Source of the DNA: Paulinella micropora
Lineage: Eukaryota; Cercozoa; Imbricatea; Euglyphida; Paulinellidae
Length of the DNA: 64,000 bases
Reading direction: 5' to 3'
Assembly: GCA_019918135.1 (NCBI GenBank)
Contig: WBZZ01005336.1
Coordinates: 108,839 to 172,838, forward strand
Shown: piece after piece, positions 41,907-52,608 of the stretch
Position numbering within the stretch: position 1 is the stretch's first letter
How the letters are laid out: each line of letters opens with the position of its first letter
Translations under genes and position numbers: made by a program
The notes under the pieces: model-generated
The model's input: the letters and a program-made list of their open reading frames with translations, nothing else
What the model was told of the DNA's origin: nothing
The model's database searches: none

Positions 41907-42053
41907 GGAGCGGGAAACTTAATTACACCATCAGTGTAAAGGTATATAAAACAAAATCAACCGAAGAAAATTTGTCAACTTAATTTTTTCTACGTTTCCT
42001 CTATGTCAACATGTTTTGGCTGTCTTTATGTTCTTGTTTTCTGCAATAAATGC
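41907..42053 (+). repeat. LTR-like direct repeat, left copy
   Basis: About 147 bp starting GGAGCGGGAAACTTAATTAC, with TATATAAAA near 41943-41951 and AATAAA near 42045-42050, matched by 42248-42395. A TATA box and a poly(A) signal about 100 bp apart in a direct repeat resemble a short LTR or a tandem promoter-terminator unit. It begins within 3 bp of the end of viral homology. Confidence 0.75.
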
Positions 42054-42247
42054 AAGATCTTTAAAAATACTGACTTTGACTGCTTATTTAGAGCTTCGAA
42101 ATATATTTTAGACGTATTTTTATAGTAAGAAGTCGAATATTTCGTTTCTAAATTTTCCGTACCGACAAAAATTTGCCGATGATTTCCAGCTCGCTCTCTT
42201 CGTGTATACTTGTCTAAATAGCTTTCCCGCTCCTTCCACACACTAGA

Positions 42248-42395
42248 AAGAGCGGGAAACTTAATTGCAACATCAGTGTCAAAGTATATAAAACAAAATC
42301 AACCGAAGAAAATTTGTTAACCTAATTTTTTCTACGTTTTCTCTATGTCAACATTGTTTTGGCTGTCTTCATGCTCTTGTTTTCTGCAATAAATA
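42248..42395 (+). repeat. LTR-like direct repeat, right copy
   Basis: AGAGCGGGAAACTTAATTGC followed by the same blocks as 41907-42053 (TATATAAAA, AACAAAATCAACCGAAGAAA, TTTTGGCTGTC, CTGCAATAAAT), about 90 percent identical by eye. The 194 bp between the copies (42054-42247) holds no gene and ends in an inverted piece of the repeat start (TTTCCCGCTCC near 42221). Confidence 0.75.
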
Positions 42396-42863
42396 GTCAT
42401 TCATGTATGTACGTATGTAATATGTATGTATGTATGCAAGTATGTATGTATGTATGTATTTATGTATGCATATCAGTATGTATATTTTCTTTTCTCCCTT
42501 TCTCTCTCTCTCTCTCTCTCCCTCTCTCTCTCTCCCTTTCTTTTTCTCTCTCCCTTTCTTTCTCTCTCTCTCCCTTTCTTTCTGTCTCTCTCTTTCTCTC
42601 TCTCTCTCTCTTTCTTTCTCTCTTTGTTTTTTTTCCCTTCAAATCTACCTACGTTGTCGTTGTTGTCGTTGTTGCCGTTGTTGTCGTTGTTGTCGTTGTT
42701 GTTGCAGTTGTTTTTGTCGAATTGATGACGGTGATTCATTGGTGTTGTTTGCCTTTTAGAAGCAAGAAAAACAATATAAGATGTGAATAAATATCATATC
42801 TTTTGTGTAGTTTGGAGCTTGTTTTGAGTCTTTTCTTGCCACGTGGCGTGGGAGCAACGTCAA
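42396..42863. repeat. Microsatellite cluster
   Basis: (ATGT)n at about 42402-42483, a long CT-rich tract at 42490-42645 with CTTT interruptions, then (GTT/GTC)n at about 42653-42712. No gene. The long open frames here are repeat artefacts. The sequence just before 42864 may hold the promoter of the following gene. Confidence 0.85.
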
Positions 42864-43715
42864 ATGAGCCTCGCGACTGCGAGGAGAGCGCCAGTGTCTA
42901 TTGCTTGGCTTTCAGGATCCGGCAAGGCAGGTAGATGTGGATTATTTGCTGATGACGATTTGCCAAAAGGGTTTAAGCTGGGGCTTCTGCAACCAGGAGG
43001 TGCTAAAATGCCTTCAGAGGACATCAGTGATAATCCATTTGCTCAGCACTTTAGGATGCGAACATATAAGGGCATTGAAATAGGAATGCAATCCATTGAC
43101 TCCATTCATCAAGAAAGCAGAAATGCAATGCATCTTATTAACAGTAGTCACTTTCCTGGCTGCAGTGAGAGCCCAAACTGCAAAGTGTCGAAGGGTGAGC
43201 AAGTCGTGACAATGTCCAAGGGTGTGTCTCGAGGTGAGCAAATTCTTCTCAACTACTCAACGTTGGAGTCAAATCCAAAAGCCGAGGCTTGCAAGGCACA
43301 TCCTTCTTGGATGAGAGAGGCAGCAAAGGCAAACAAGAAAATCCCTGTTTTCTATGTTGAGAATGATAGGAACTATAAATTTTTTCTATCGTTCCTGAAT
43401 TTCTTGAGCCACTGCCACCAAGGTCACAACCAATGTCTTTGGAAAAAAAACACGCGCTTCTAGCATCTTTCGGGTCGAGGGCTGTAAGAGCGGATCCTCC
43501 ACGAATTCCCTCAACTTCCTCAAGCATAAATGCAAAACGCAAGCTTTTGAATGAGTTCGCGGCTGGTCTCTCTTAAGTTAAAGCTCAGAATGACTCAATA
43601 AAGCGTGTTCGTGTTTGTGCAGCCACTCCTCAGGTATGCATTCGAATGTTTTCTTGTTGCTTAATACTAAATTAAAGTGTGTTGTATGTGGTGATTCATT
43701 GCTATTACTATGAAG

Positions 43716-43982
43716 GATCGAGGTGAGGAAGAAGAAAGTGGTGACGCCGCTTCGAGCAGTGCAGAAGAGGATGATTCATTCACCCGTCCTCCTGTCAAGG
43801 TCAGCTGCCTGCACTTTGTCTAACAAGCATCTATATGCGTTGTTTGTAAACCGTTTGAAATGCAGTTATCATCTACGAAAGACCCATCACCTACTGGCTC
43901 TCCTATCAAGGTTAGCTTCATATAATTTGTCAACCAAACCTTAATACTTCTCCATGTTGTTTGTACATCGTTTGCAATGTAG
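43716..43982 (+). repeat. Tandemly duplicated exon-intron unit
   Basis: Two successive introns (43800-43865 and 43911-43982) share TTGTTTGTA..CCGTTTG and AATG[CT]AG ends, and the exons before them end in the similar CCTCCTGTCAAG and TCTCCTATCAAG. All these exons are in phase 0. An exon with its intron was therefore duplicated inside the gene. Confidence 0.7.
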
Positions 43983-44935
43983 TGTACATCTACGGCATGT
44001 TCGTCTAGCATGGTGCTGCCCTTCTCTGAGTCAGCGGAATCGACTGGCTTCTGGACACCTGGGGCTTTGATTACAGAAGCTAGTAGTAGTAGTAAGCAGC
44101 CGAATACCGATGAGATTCGCTCAAGCACACAAGCTCTCTATAAGACCTTAGGACTTACTGCTCATGTAGCCATCAGGCCTAAGAAAGCCAATAGGTCATA
44201 CACGTTCAAGAAGCGCAAGCAAGGCCCTGTCAAGCATGTTCGACCTCAATGTCTGGAGAAGTGGCTTGGCATGCCATACAATGAGCTTGAGGAGGAGGTG
44301 AGGTCAAGCTGTTGTCGAGAATGGCAATGCTATCGTTGGGTCGACCCACGCGATGTTATAAGGGAACGCACCCAATCTTGTGCACTTTCTTTGAAAGAGT
44401 TCAAAAATTCCCTAGCGATAAAGTTGGAGACAATGAAAGATCCGGCCGGTAACATGCAGTATGTCTACCAAACGGAAAAAGTATGCAGAACTATGTGGCA
44501 GCGCATTCATGGAGTCGGTGATAGAGTTATGACAAAAGCTTTAAAGCTTATGCGCAACCGCACTAAGATAGATGTAAGGGTTGTACCGCCGGAACCACTT
44601 ACTGAAGATGTCATTCACGTTCTGCTATGCAGAAAGTGGTTACAAATGGGGATCGATGTTGAAGAAGACGGAACTTGGAAGCTTCAAGACATTACCGAAA
44701 CCAGCGAAGTGTACAGCTACATCGTAGCAAACTGGACGAAAGGATGTCAAGATGTGCTAGCATCTGCGCCGGCCAACTGCAAGCAAAGGCTGAATGTCAA
44801 AGAGCCTCCCGGCCCCACGAAAGTGAATAAAGTCTGGCGCAGAGACTTTAAAAATATAGAGCCTATCCGAGGTAGCAGTAAAGAGCTTGCTCTAAACATC
44901 TTTTGCATTAAGCATAAGTTCTTTTGTGTACATTA

Positions 44936-45157
<222 letters not shown>

Positions 45158-45420
45158 GGACACCGTGATAGCCCAGTGGTCAAGTTCTACCATCTGGGCC
45201 CTGTCGCCAGTTCGATTCCCGTCGGTGCTACCAGTATTTTCATTGAACATACCGGTCCGTCTGGACCAGTATTTTCATTGAACATACCGGTCCGTCTGGA
45301 AGTGTTGGAACTGCCCTTGCGGAGGTGTCATTACAGCCTATCGTCAATTCTTCGTACTCCCCTCACGGGTGAGACGATGGAGGCGCATGTGCAGAAATGC
45401 ATCAGCCATTGACAGAGAAG
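45158..45420 (+). mobile_element. tRNA-derived SINE
   Basis: The head is tRNA-like: box A TAGCCCAGTGG (45169-45179) and box B GTTCGATTCC (45210-45219) at normal spacing, giving an internal RNA polymerase III promoter. A 35-bp unit (CCAGTATTTTCATTGAACAT...) is tandemly duplicated at 45231-45300. The body follows, and the element ends in (ATT)n (45421-45492). It sits in an intron in the sense orientation. It is not a functional tRNA gene: there is no acceptor stem pairing or continuous cloverleaf. Confidence 0.8.
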
Positions 45421-45423
45421 CAC

Positions 45424-45492
<69 letters not shown>
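45421..45492 (+). repeat. (ATT)n SINE tail
   Basis: About 24 ATT units closing the SINE, followed by the intron acceptor (TTTTTTTCCTGTGAATAATAG). Confidence 0.9.
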
Positions 45493-47283
45493 GTTTTTTT
45501 CCTGTGAATAATAGACCAGGACATCGCCAAGGATGAAATCTGCACCGAGCTGGCAGCGCAATGCAATCAGCTTATGAAGGAACAAGAGCGGGGGTTCAAA
45601 AATGAAGCTGAATTTCAACAGTGGAAGGTGAGGAGCCAAACTCATTACAAAATCCATCGGGAAAATCGTTTCCAAACCACTAAGCGGAAGTCTGGAGCAC
45701 CTCTTGACCTTCGATCGATTGTTTGCTCTTTTGACGGGACACCCCCTGTGCTCGTTCCTTCATGTCGACGCAAATCCACTGACTTTAAATGTAAGTACGT
45801 TATTCGTCTTGGCATTGGGGTGTTCAGTTGTTACAGAACCAGGAAAAGTTACATCTACACTCACGGGCCTGGTATTGAAAAAGGTCAGAACAGTACAATC
45901 TCTATCCTTTACCACATGCTACGGAGTCGGCTGTGGAGCACTGACACTATGGCCGCATGGAAGCTCTTCATTGAGTTTGACGGAGGGGGCAAAAATACTG
46001 GCTGGGGTATGTATGGCTTTATCAACTTCATTATCTGGGCGGGATGGTTTTTGCAAGGACAGACTCATCGAAATCTCCCACACCATGGTTTTTCCGGTGA
46101 TGATCAGAAGTTTCGCACGATGAGACGAGGGTTATGCACTACCTTTTTAACCACAAGCATCGCTCAGGCTTTGTTCAAGCTGCTTCGCGCGTTCACCAAA
46201 GACAAAGAACGTATTGTCGTCTGTATCCTGATCACCAGTTATGACTGGGTGAATTTTTTTTCACCATGCATGAACAAGTACTTGAAGTACTGGAATCGTC
46301 CCCTGGCATGGCAAATCAACGCTGGAGTACCAGGCGATGGCAACAACGGCCTCCCCACGGCCAAGGTAAAGACCTTCGGAGACGGGCAAGAGCATTGGCA
46401 CGGGGAAAGGGACCGACCAGACGGAGCTCCGATTAAAATGATGACCCGGGCTCCAGGTTTTCACTTTGCTCTCCTGTTAGTTGAAAAATCTAACTTTTAT
46501 TTTTATTTTGTTAAATAGCGGAAGGGACGCTGCCCAAAAAACTTCCTCCCGTAAAGTTTGCAGATCCAAAACTTCTGAAGGATGTTCGCAAGCTTGCGCA
46601 GAAGTATTGTGGACAGGAGGAGAAGGACCAGATAGAACATATGCTAGGTTGTAAATGTTTATTGTTATATTGTCATACATAACTGAAAATGTTTTATAGG
46701 CCGCCCAGGCGCAGTTGCAGGCTTGCGCTTTGCAGGAAGCTACGGCGAGGGAGGCGAGCCTGGTTATCCAGGTCATGTTTCCTGCACTGACAAAAACGAT
46801 CAGAAGTGGTCAGTGAATGTTAGAGTGCTAGCAGATCTTCCACCGGACCCCTTTGCAGTCCCACCTGACAGGAAGGCAAAGATGATCGGTCTTTCCAAAC
46901 TGACAGAGGAGGAAAGGCTAAACTACCCTAGAACTTACTTCCTCAGTGATAGCCAACCGCCAACACATCCTGCTTGGGTTGGAGGTAGAATGCTCTCAGC
47001 ACAGCAGCGATTAGAACAGGATTTAGCGTTTGAGGCAGCTGATGGTAGGTCAATGCCAGCATGGGAAAGGGTTGCATCCTTTCTTGCTGTAGCGTCAGAT
47101 GAAAAAGCTTTTGGAGCGATGAGAGTGTTAGTGAAGGAGTTGGTAAGCTATCTTCGAGCACATGGCATAGCCTTTCGAAATGCTGATAGAAAGCAGTTCA
47201 AACGTGCAGAACTTGTGAGTGCAGCATGGGGGCACTTTCAAGTATGTGATTGCAGCATTGAACAAAAAGGAAAGCCTGCAGTG

Positions 47284-47600
47284 GGTGGTAGAGATAGTCT
47301 TGCTAGAGGTCAGGGTCGGGCAAGTGCTCGGGGTCGTGCTCGGGGTCGGGGTCGTGCTCGGGGTCGGGGTCGGGGTCGGGGCAGGGGTAGGGTTAGAGTG
47401 CCATCGGACGAAGAAGAAGAAGAAGAAGAAGAAGAAGAAGAAGAAGAAGAAGAAGAAGAAGAAGAAGAAGAAGAAGAAGAAGAAGACAGTCGGGGTCGGG
47501 CCAGAGCTCGGGGTCGGGGTCGGGGCAAAGGTAGGGGTCGAGTGCAATCGGAAGAAGAAGAAGAAGAAGAAGAAGAAGAAGAAGAAGAAGAAGATTGGTT
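47284..47600 (+). repeat. Coding low-complexity: RG-rich and two poly-Glu tracts
   Basis: GGTCGGGGTC-type repeats encode alternating Arg and Gly (47300-47400 and 47490-47545), each followed by a (GAA)n tract encoding poly-Glu (47410-47486 and 47551-47592). The RG plus poly-Glu module occurs twice, so it was duplicated as a unit. Confidence 0.85.
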
Positions 47601-47667
47601 TGCGAAAACATCTAGAAAGTATGCAAGGGAGTTGAAGAAACTAGCTCGCCATGCAGCTGCTCTGTAA

Positions 47668-48064
47668 GTGACTGTAGCTCAGTTCAATCTTCCACCCCCC
47701 CCCCCCCGGCGAGCTCCACCAGCCGGATACTAAATTCAAGTCGAAAGTGATTAATAATTTGTCGAATATTATTTAATATTCAGCTTGTAATAATGCAATT
47801 AAGCAGATTTAGTAATCAAATTCATTATTGAAACGGATGAGAAAAACCAATATTAAGATTTAATAAATGACTAAGTATCCTTTCTCACATATGTAGGAGG
47901 CTTCATATTGATATCACAAAGTCAAACTAGGAAGCTTTAAAACAACTGGCAAATCATTTTAATACGTTATTCAGCTTATTCAATATTATTTTTACTAAAT
48001 AAAATACATTTTCAATGTCTGAATCAAAAAGTGCAAAATCACCTGTAGGACAATTTCGGAAAAA
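47668..48064. other. AT-rich cellular spacer up to the viral junction
   Basis: A C run at 47693-47707, then AT-rich unique sequence without a gene. GC-rich viral sequence starts at about 48070-48100. No repeat or target-site duplication matching the left junction (41905) is visible. Confidence 0.7.
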
Positions 48065-49465
48065 TTGATACCCCACATTTGGCCGAATCACTTGTTCTAC
48101 GCCGTGGAGCAAGGAGGGGGCTCCGGGCTAACGTGCCTGGTAGCCTGCCAGCAGGTCTCGGATTCGCATAACTGGAAGCTAGTCCCCTGCCCCCGAGGAA
48201 AGGCGCCGGAGTTGCTGCGCGAACTTTGCGAGGTCAGCCAGGCGACCGAGGAGAAAGATTTGTGGGAAGGCCTGGAATATTACTGCCGCGAAGGAAAGCT
48301 GTTCTGGAGCTCCTGGGGGCGCGGGCCTTCGGTCCTGCCCCCCCTTTTCAGCAGCAAGCTTTTATCCGCTTATGTGGATCATAACCACTCGGCATGGGAC
48401 TGTGACAGCGAGGACAAGCATGCGGCCCCCCTGGTCTTTGCAGACGCGCAGGAGCTGGAACTGCAGGATGGCTCGGCGGGGGTTTGCCGGGCGTGCCTAG
48501 AAAACGCCAAGTGTAAGGCGCTGTGTGCTGCCTTTAACCAGAACACGATGAGGAGTGCGGCCACGCTGCGGCTCTTCTCGAACAGCAGGGGCAGAGAGGA
48601 GAAGTACCTACCGCGGCACGCCAGGCTGATCCCGGGGCAGCAGCAGCCTGGCGTGCCCCTGATACCGGGGCAGCAGCAGGGACAGCCCTTGTGCGTGGTG
48701 ACGTGTCAGAGCGTGGCAGAGCCGCGGAGGTGGAAGAAGATTTTGTACAGGGCGGGAGAACCAGCACCCGCAATACTACAGCCGCTGGTGGAGCTGGCCC
48801 GCCGTACACATGAGCCAGAGCTGTGGGAGTCGCTAGACGGGTATTGCGAGAAGGGACTGAATTTCTGGGGTTCGTGGATAGGCGAGCCCCTGGAGCCGCG
48901 CCGCGCGGGGGTCCGCCCATTCTGCGCAGCTGCCTGCAGGGCTACGAGGCGGCGCTGCGGGCGTACCTACACCACACATGTGGGGGACTGGCGCGCGGAG
49001 CGGCTCGGGGGGACAACTGCGCGGCCTTGAGGGTGTTCTTCAATCGCCGCGTAGCCGACTTTGTTCAGTACGCCGCGCGAGGGCACATTTTAGAACAGGT
49101 CAAGATCGAGCGCGACGCGGAGGGGGGAGGTCGCCGACTTGGTCTTTGCCTCCCCCGACGCGTGGGTGTGCCGCTACTCTGTTCCGTTCCTGGAGTTTTT
49201 GCAAGACAAAGAGCACAAGCGCCTGTTCCGAGAGATCGAGCTCTTGGGCCAGTTTGCCAAGAGCGAGGTGTGCGTTTGGGAGGGAGGCCTCTCGGCTTAT
49301 TGTCCCGAGGGGCGGCGTTTCGTGAACGAACTTTACTCTTTAGCCTTGAACGAGTACTGGGCAGACAGCGACGAGCCGGCCATAACTTTGGGGCAGCCCA
49401 AGCCCAGTGACCCGCGCCATTCTTTCTATGGCTTGTTTGATACGCAGGAGCACGACTCCTGCTGA
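48065..49465 (+). pseudogene. Cys/Trp repeat protein, truncated 5' end, two frameshifts
   Basis: The product is built of internal repeats. Repeat 1 (about 48120-48330) has LTCLVACQQV ... DLWEGLEYYC and GKLFWSSW. Repeat 2 (about 48680-48890) has LCVVTCQSV ... ELWESLDGYC and GLNFWGSW. A third, more distant one follows (about 49139-49330). Each is followed by a helix-Cys segment (VCRACLENAKC; its partner ILRSCLQGYEA). The frame moves at a G run near 48908 and returns at a G run near 49120, so the two shifts compensate; sequencing error is possible. The 5' end lies at the cellular junction, and no signal peptide is seen because the start is lost. Stop 49463-49465. Family unknown. Confidence 0.6.
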
Positions 49466-49487
49466 GTTAAAGATTTTTTTTTTTCTA

Positions 49488-49493
49488 AATAAA
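49488..49493 (+). terminator. Poly(A) signal
   Basis: AATAAA 23 bp after the stop codon of the Cys/Trp repeat gene, preceded by a T run. Confidence 0.6.
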
Positions 49494-49780
49494 ACCTCTT
49501 CCGCGCAGCATTGCTATATTTTGTGCTCAGCTTACGCGCAGCACAACCAAATCTTTGGCTGCGCGGATTTGTTGGGTGGGGGGGGGGGGAGAGAAAGCGG
49601 GGAGGAAGGGGTGGGGGAGCCTCCCCGCCCCCTCTCTCTCCCGCTTCCTCTTTTTTTGTCTTTCTTTTTTTTCCCTCGCGCAACCAATGTCGAAGAAGCA
49701 GTTGTAAAGAGAAAAAGAAGTGAACAGGAAAAAAAAAGCGCGCGAACGAGAGAGAAGGAAAAGAAGTGCGCGAACGAGAG
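49494..49780. promoter_or_regulatory. GC/CT-rich spacer
   Basis: Between two plus-strand genes: a G run (49577-49589), a C/T tract and an A-rich AGAGAAAAAGAAGTG region just before ATG 49781. The downstream promoter must lie here; no TATA box is clear. Confidence 0.45.
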
Positions 49781-52473
49781 ATGAGGCCTAGCTTGTTGAT
49801 ACTAGGCGTGTGGCTGTGTTGGGTACAGCACGGCACAGCTCGGGGGCCCCTCTGGTGCAGCTGGAAAAGGGCACCGGGGCCGGAGACGCTGGTCTTTACA
49901 GTGGAAACTACCGGCGGTTTATTGGAAATGCCTGCAGCCAGGGCTCCGGCAGTCCAACACGCAAGAAGACGAGCGAGAATTCTGCAGCAGCAGCAGCAGC
50001 AGCCGGAGAGTAGTTTGTTCTCCAGAGAGGGGCAGTACGAGGTCGACTGGGGGCATGGAACAAACAGCGTGTGCCCAGCTGACAACGGTTGGTGCCGGCA
50101 CCAGTACGCGCGGGCGGGGACATACGAAGTGCGCGCCAGGGGCGTGGTGAGCGGTTGGGCCATGTCGCCCGAGTGGCGGGAGCGCAACGGAGATGCAACG
50201 AGGGTGCGTAGAATCCTGCAGTGGGGTGGGCTGCGGCCCGCGCAAGAGGGGGGACAACATTTCTACCGCGCGCAAGAGTTGCTGCAGCTACCACCCCTGG
50301 CCGAGCTGCAGGGCGCCGAGCTGGTGCGCAACTGGAGCTATTCCTTTGCGGAGCTCGGGGGGCTGCGCGCGAGCCTGGCGGGGCTGCGGGTGCGCGACGC
50401 CGAGGACCTGACGGGGCTGGCAGCTTGGTCGCCGGGGCTGTCGCCCGACGTGCGGGGCTGGGATACGTCGCGCGTGACAAGCCTGGCACTGGCCTTTGCG
50501 GGCTGCGCCACGCGCGAGATTCCGGGTCTGGGTGAGCTGAACATGTCATCCCTGCGGAACGCGAGCGGCGCCTTTCTAAACGCGACCGAGCTACGGGCCG
50601 GGCGGCTGGCGTGGGATTGCGGAGCCTACGGGACACGAGCTACATGTTTGCGGGCGCGCAGAACTTCGATGCTGACCTCAGTAGCTGGCAGGCGCCGAAC
50701 CTGCAAAGCTTGGATTTTATGTTTGCTGGCGCCAGCCGCTTTGCGAACCGCAGCCAAGTCGCGGGCTGGGGAGTGCCGGCCAACGCCTCGCGCACTGGGC
50801 TTTTTGAGGACACGTCGACGCCCCCCACAACCACATCCACTTTGCCTCCTGTTGGTGGTACTACTGTTGGTGGTACTACTAGCGAGCCGATGACGACGAC
50901 GACGACGACAACGACGACGACGACGACGACGACAACGACGACGGCAGTGGCAACGAACGACTCTTCGTCCTCGGGGTCTTCGACCCCGAGGCCCCCTACT
51001 GACTCGCCGCTGTCCTCTGAGGATTCGCCGTCATCTTCTTGGTCGTCGTCGTCGTCGTCGTCGTCGTGGGGGCCAGACAGCTCCAATTCCAGCTCCCCTC
51101 CGTCTGAGCTTTGCCCTGCTGGCTACGCGTGGGGGCAGGCTGCGTACACGCTGCAGGCTGCCGGGCAAGCCCCCAAACTCACGCCAGAGGGTTGGCTGCT
51201 GAACGTTTCCAGTAGCAACAGCACCACCGCCGGTGCTGGTGCCGGCTGGGTCAGCGCGCCGGGCATGTACAGCAATGCCCTGCGCGCTGACACGGGCCCG
51301 CTTACTTGCATCGGCAACGCCACCGCCAGCGCGGCCCTGACGCTGAACGTCGACGGCCAGCCAGGCGGCGTGCGCGGCGAGTACCTGGAGCTCACTCCCG
51401 CCGCTGGCGCCCAGCCCCGGCGCGCCGGGGTCAGGGCCCTGTCACTGTTACCGTACCAGCCGTGGGAGGAGGGGGCGTTGTACTGGCTAGCGGCGCTGAG
51501 CGTGGTGGGCTCCAACAACGACGGCCTGAACTGGACCACGCTTTATGCCAGTGACGGCGGCTGGGGTGCCCCCCGAAGCAGCAACGAAGGGCTCGGCCTG
51601 CGCCTGGCCGAGCCCGGCGCGCTAGTGCTGGGTGGCCAATACTGGTCGAAGCTCCGGATCATCGTGCCCGCCGCGTACCAGCGCCTGCCCGGCAGCGCGG
51701 GCCAGGGGCAGGCGCAGTGCACGACACAGGCAGCGCTCGGCCGGCTCGACATCAGCTTGTTAGAGCAAGACAGCACCTGCTACGACGTGGACGAGTGCCA
51801 GCTGGGCACACACGACTGCCGCGGCGACCAGAACTGCGTCAACACGGCAGGGGGGTTCGCTTGCCAGTGCCCGCCGGGGCTCGTCGCAAGCCCGCCGGGT
51901 TCGGTGAATTTGCTAGCCTACGCCGACCCTCCGCAGCCGTGGCGCGGCTGGCTGCCGGACGCCTCGTCCAACGGCAGGTGGGCGCACCGGGCCCTGAACT
52001 TAGGCGCTTACGGGAACTGGTCCAGCGCGGCGGGCAGCTACACCAACCCCTCGCCCGCGTGCACCAGTTGTGTCTGCAGCGCCAATGCCAGCGTCGCCCC
52101 CCTCGCCGCTCCCGGCGTGCGCGGGGAGTACTTGTCCCTCTACAGCGCGTACCGCCTGCCCGCCGCGCTGCGCTATTTTACGCTGTGCGCGTCCGCGGGC
52201 GGAAACGGGGCGTCCCCCACGGCCCCCGCCGCGCTCAACGTGCTGGGCTCCAACGACGAGGGGCTGAGCTGGACCAGCGTCTACAACGCGAGCGACTGGA
52301 CTTGGGCGGCCGCTCAGTGTCGCTACCTGACGATCGACCGGCCCGGCTTTTTTATTCTGTACCGGTTTGTCGTGGAGGCCACCTACGTCAATCACTCACT
52401 TGCGACGACGAGTTCCGGGGGGCGGCCGGCTGCCCGAGCTCAGCCACCGTCGCGCAATTGCGCCCGGAACTAG
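49781..52473 (+). pseudogene. Surface-type protein: BspA-like repeats, Thr/Ser stalk, discoidin-like modules and cbEGF
   Basis: ATG 49781, signal peptide (MRPSLLILGVWLCWVQ). Then an N-terminal domain; BspA/DUF285-type repeats (SPDVRGWDTSRVTSLALAFA, then SYMFAGAQNFDADLSSW and LDFMFAGASRFAN) at about 50400-50760; a long Thr then Ser stalk (50815-51100); a first discoidin-like module ending VVGSNNDGLNWTTLY (51120-51750); a calcium-binding EGF domain (DVDECQLGTHDCRGDQNCVN, 51784-51890) with six Cys; and a second module with LGSNDEGLSWTSVY (51900-52370). Stop 52471-52473. The frame changes once, near 50611-50625, inside the BspA repeats. No C-terminal membrane helix is seen in the final frame. Likely a secreted or virion surface adhesion protein, by inference. 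Confidence 0.75.
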
Positions 52474-52608
52474 AATTCAACACGGAAACCTGTGCTTAAA
52501 AAGCCGGGGAGAGACAGAGGAGGGGGGGAGAAAAAAAAAAGATTTTTTCCTGTTTTTTTAATAATCCTGATTAAAGAGCAACAAACTTTTGGCTTCTTGT
52601 GTGTCTGT

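Noticed and set aside
42359-42790. Ser/Leu-rich frames of about 100-140 codons
   Set aside because: Microsatellite artefacts ((ATGT)n, (CT)n, (GTT)n).
45158-45235. A functional tRNA gene
   Set aside because: Boxes A and B are present, but the stems do not form a complete cloverleaf and the sequence continues into a SINE body with an ATT tail.
45791-45836. A 46-bp intron with a strong GTAAGT donor
   Set aside because: The frame is open through it, and the unspliced reading (KYVIRLGIGVF...) fits the DUF7869-like alignment; splicing would introduce a stop.
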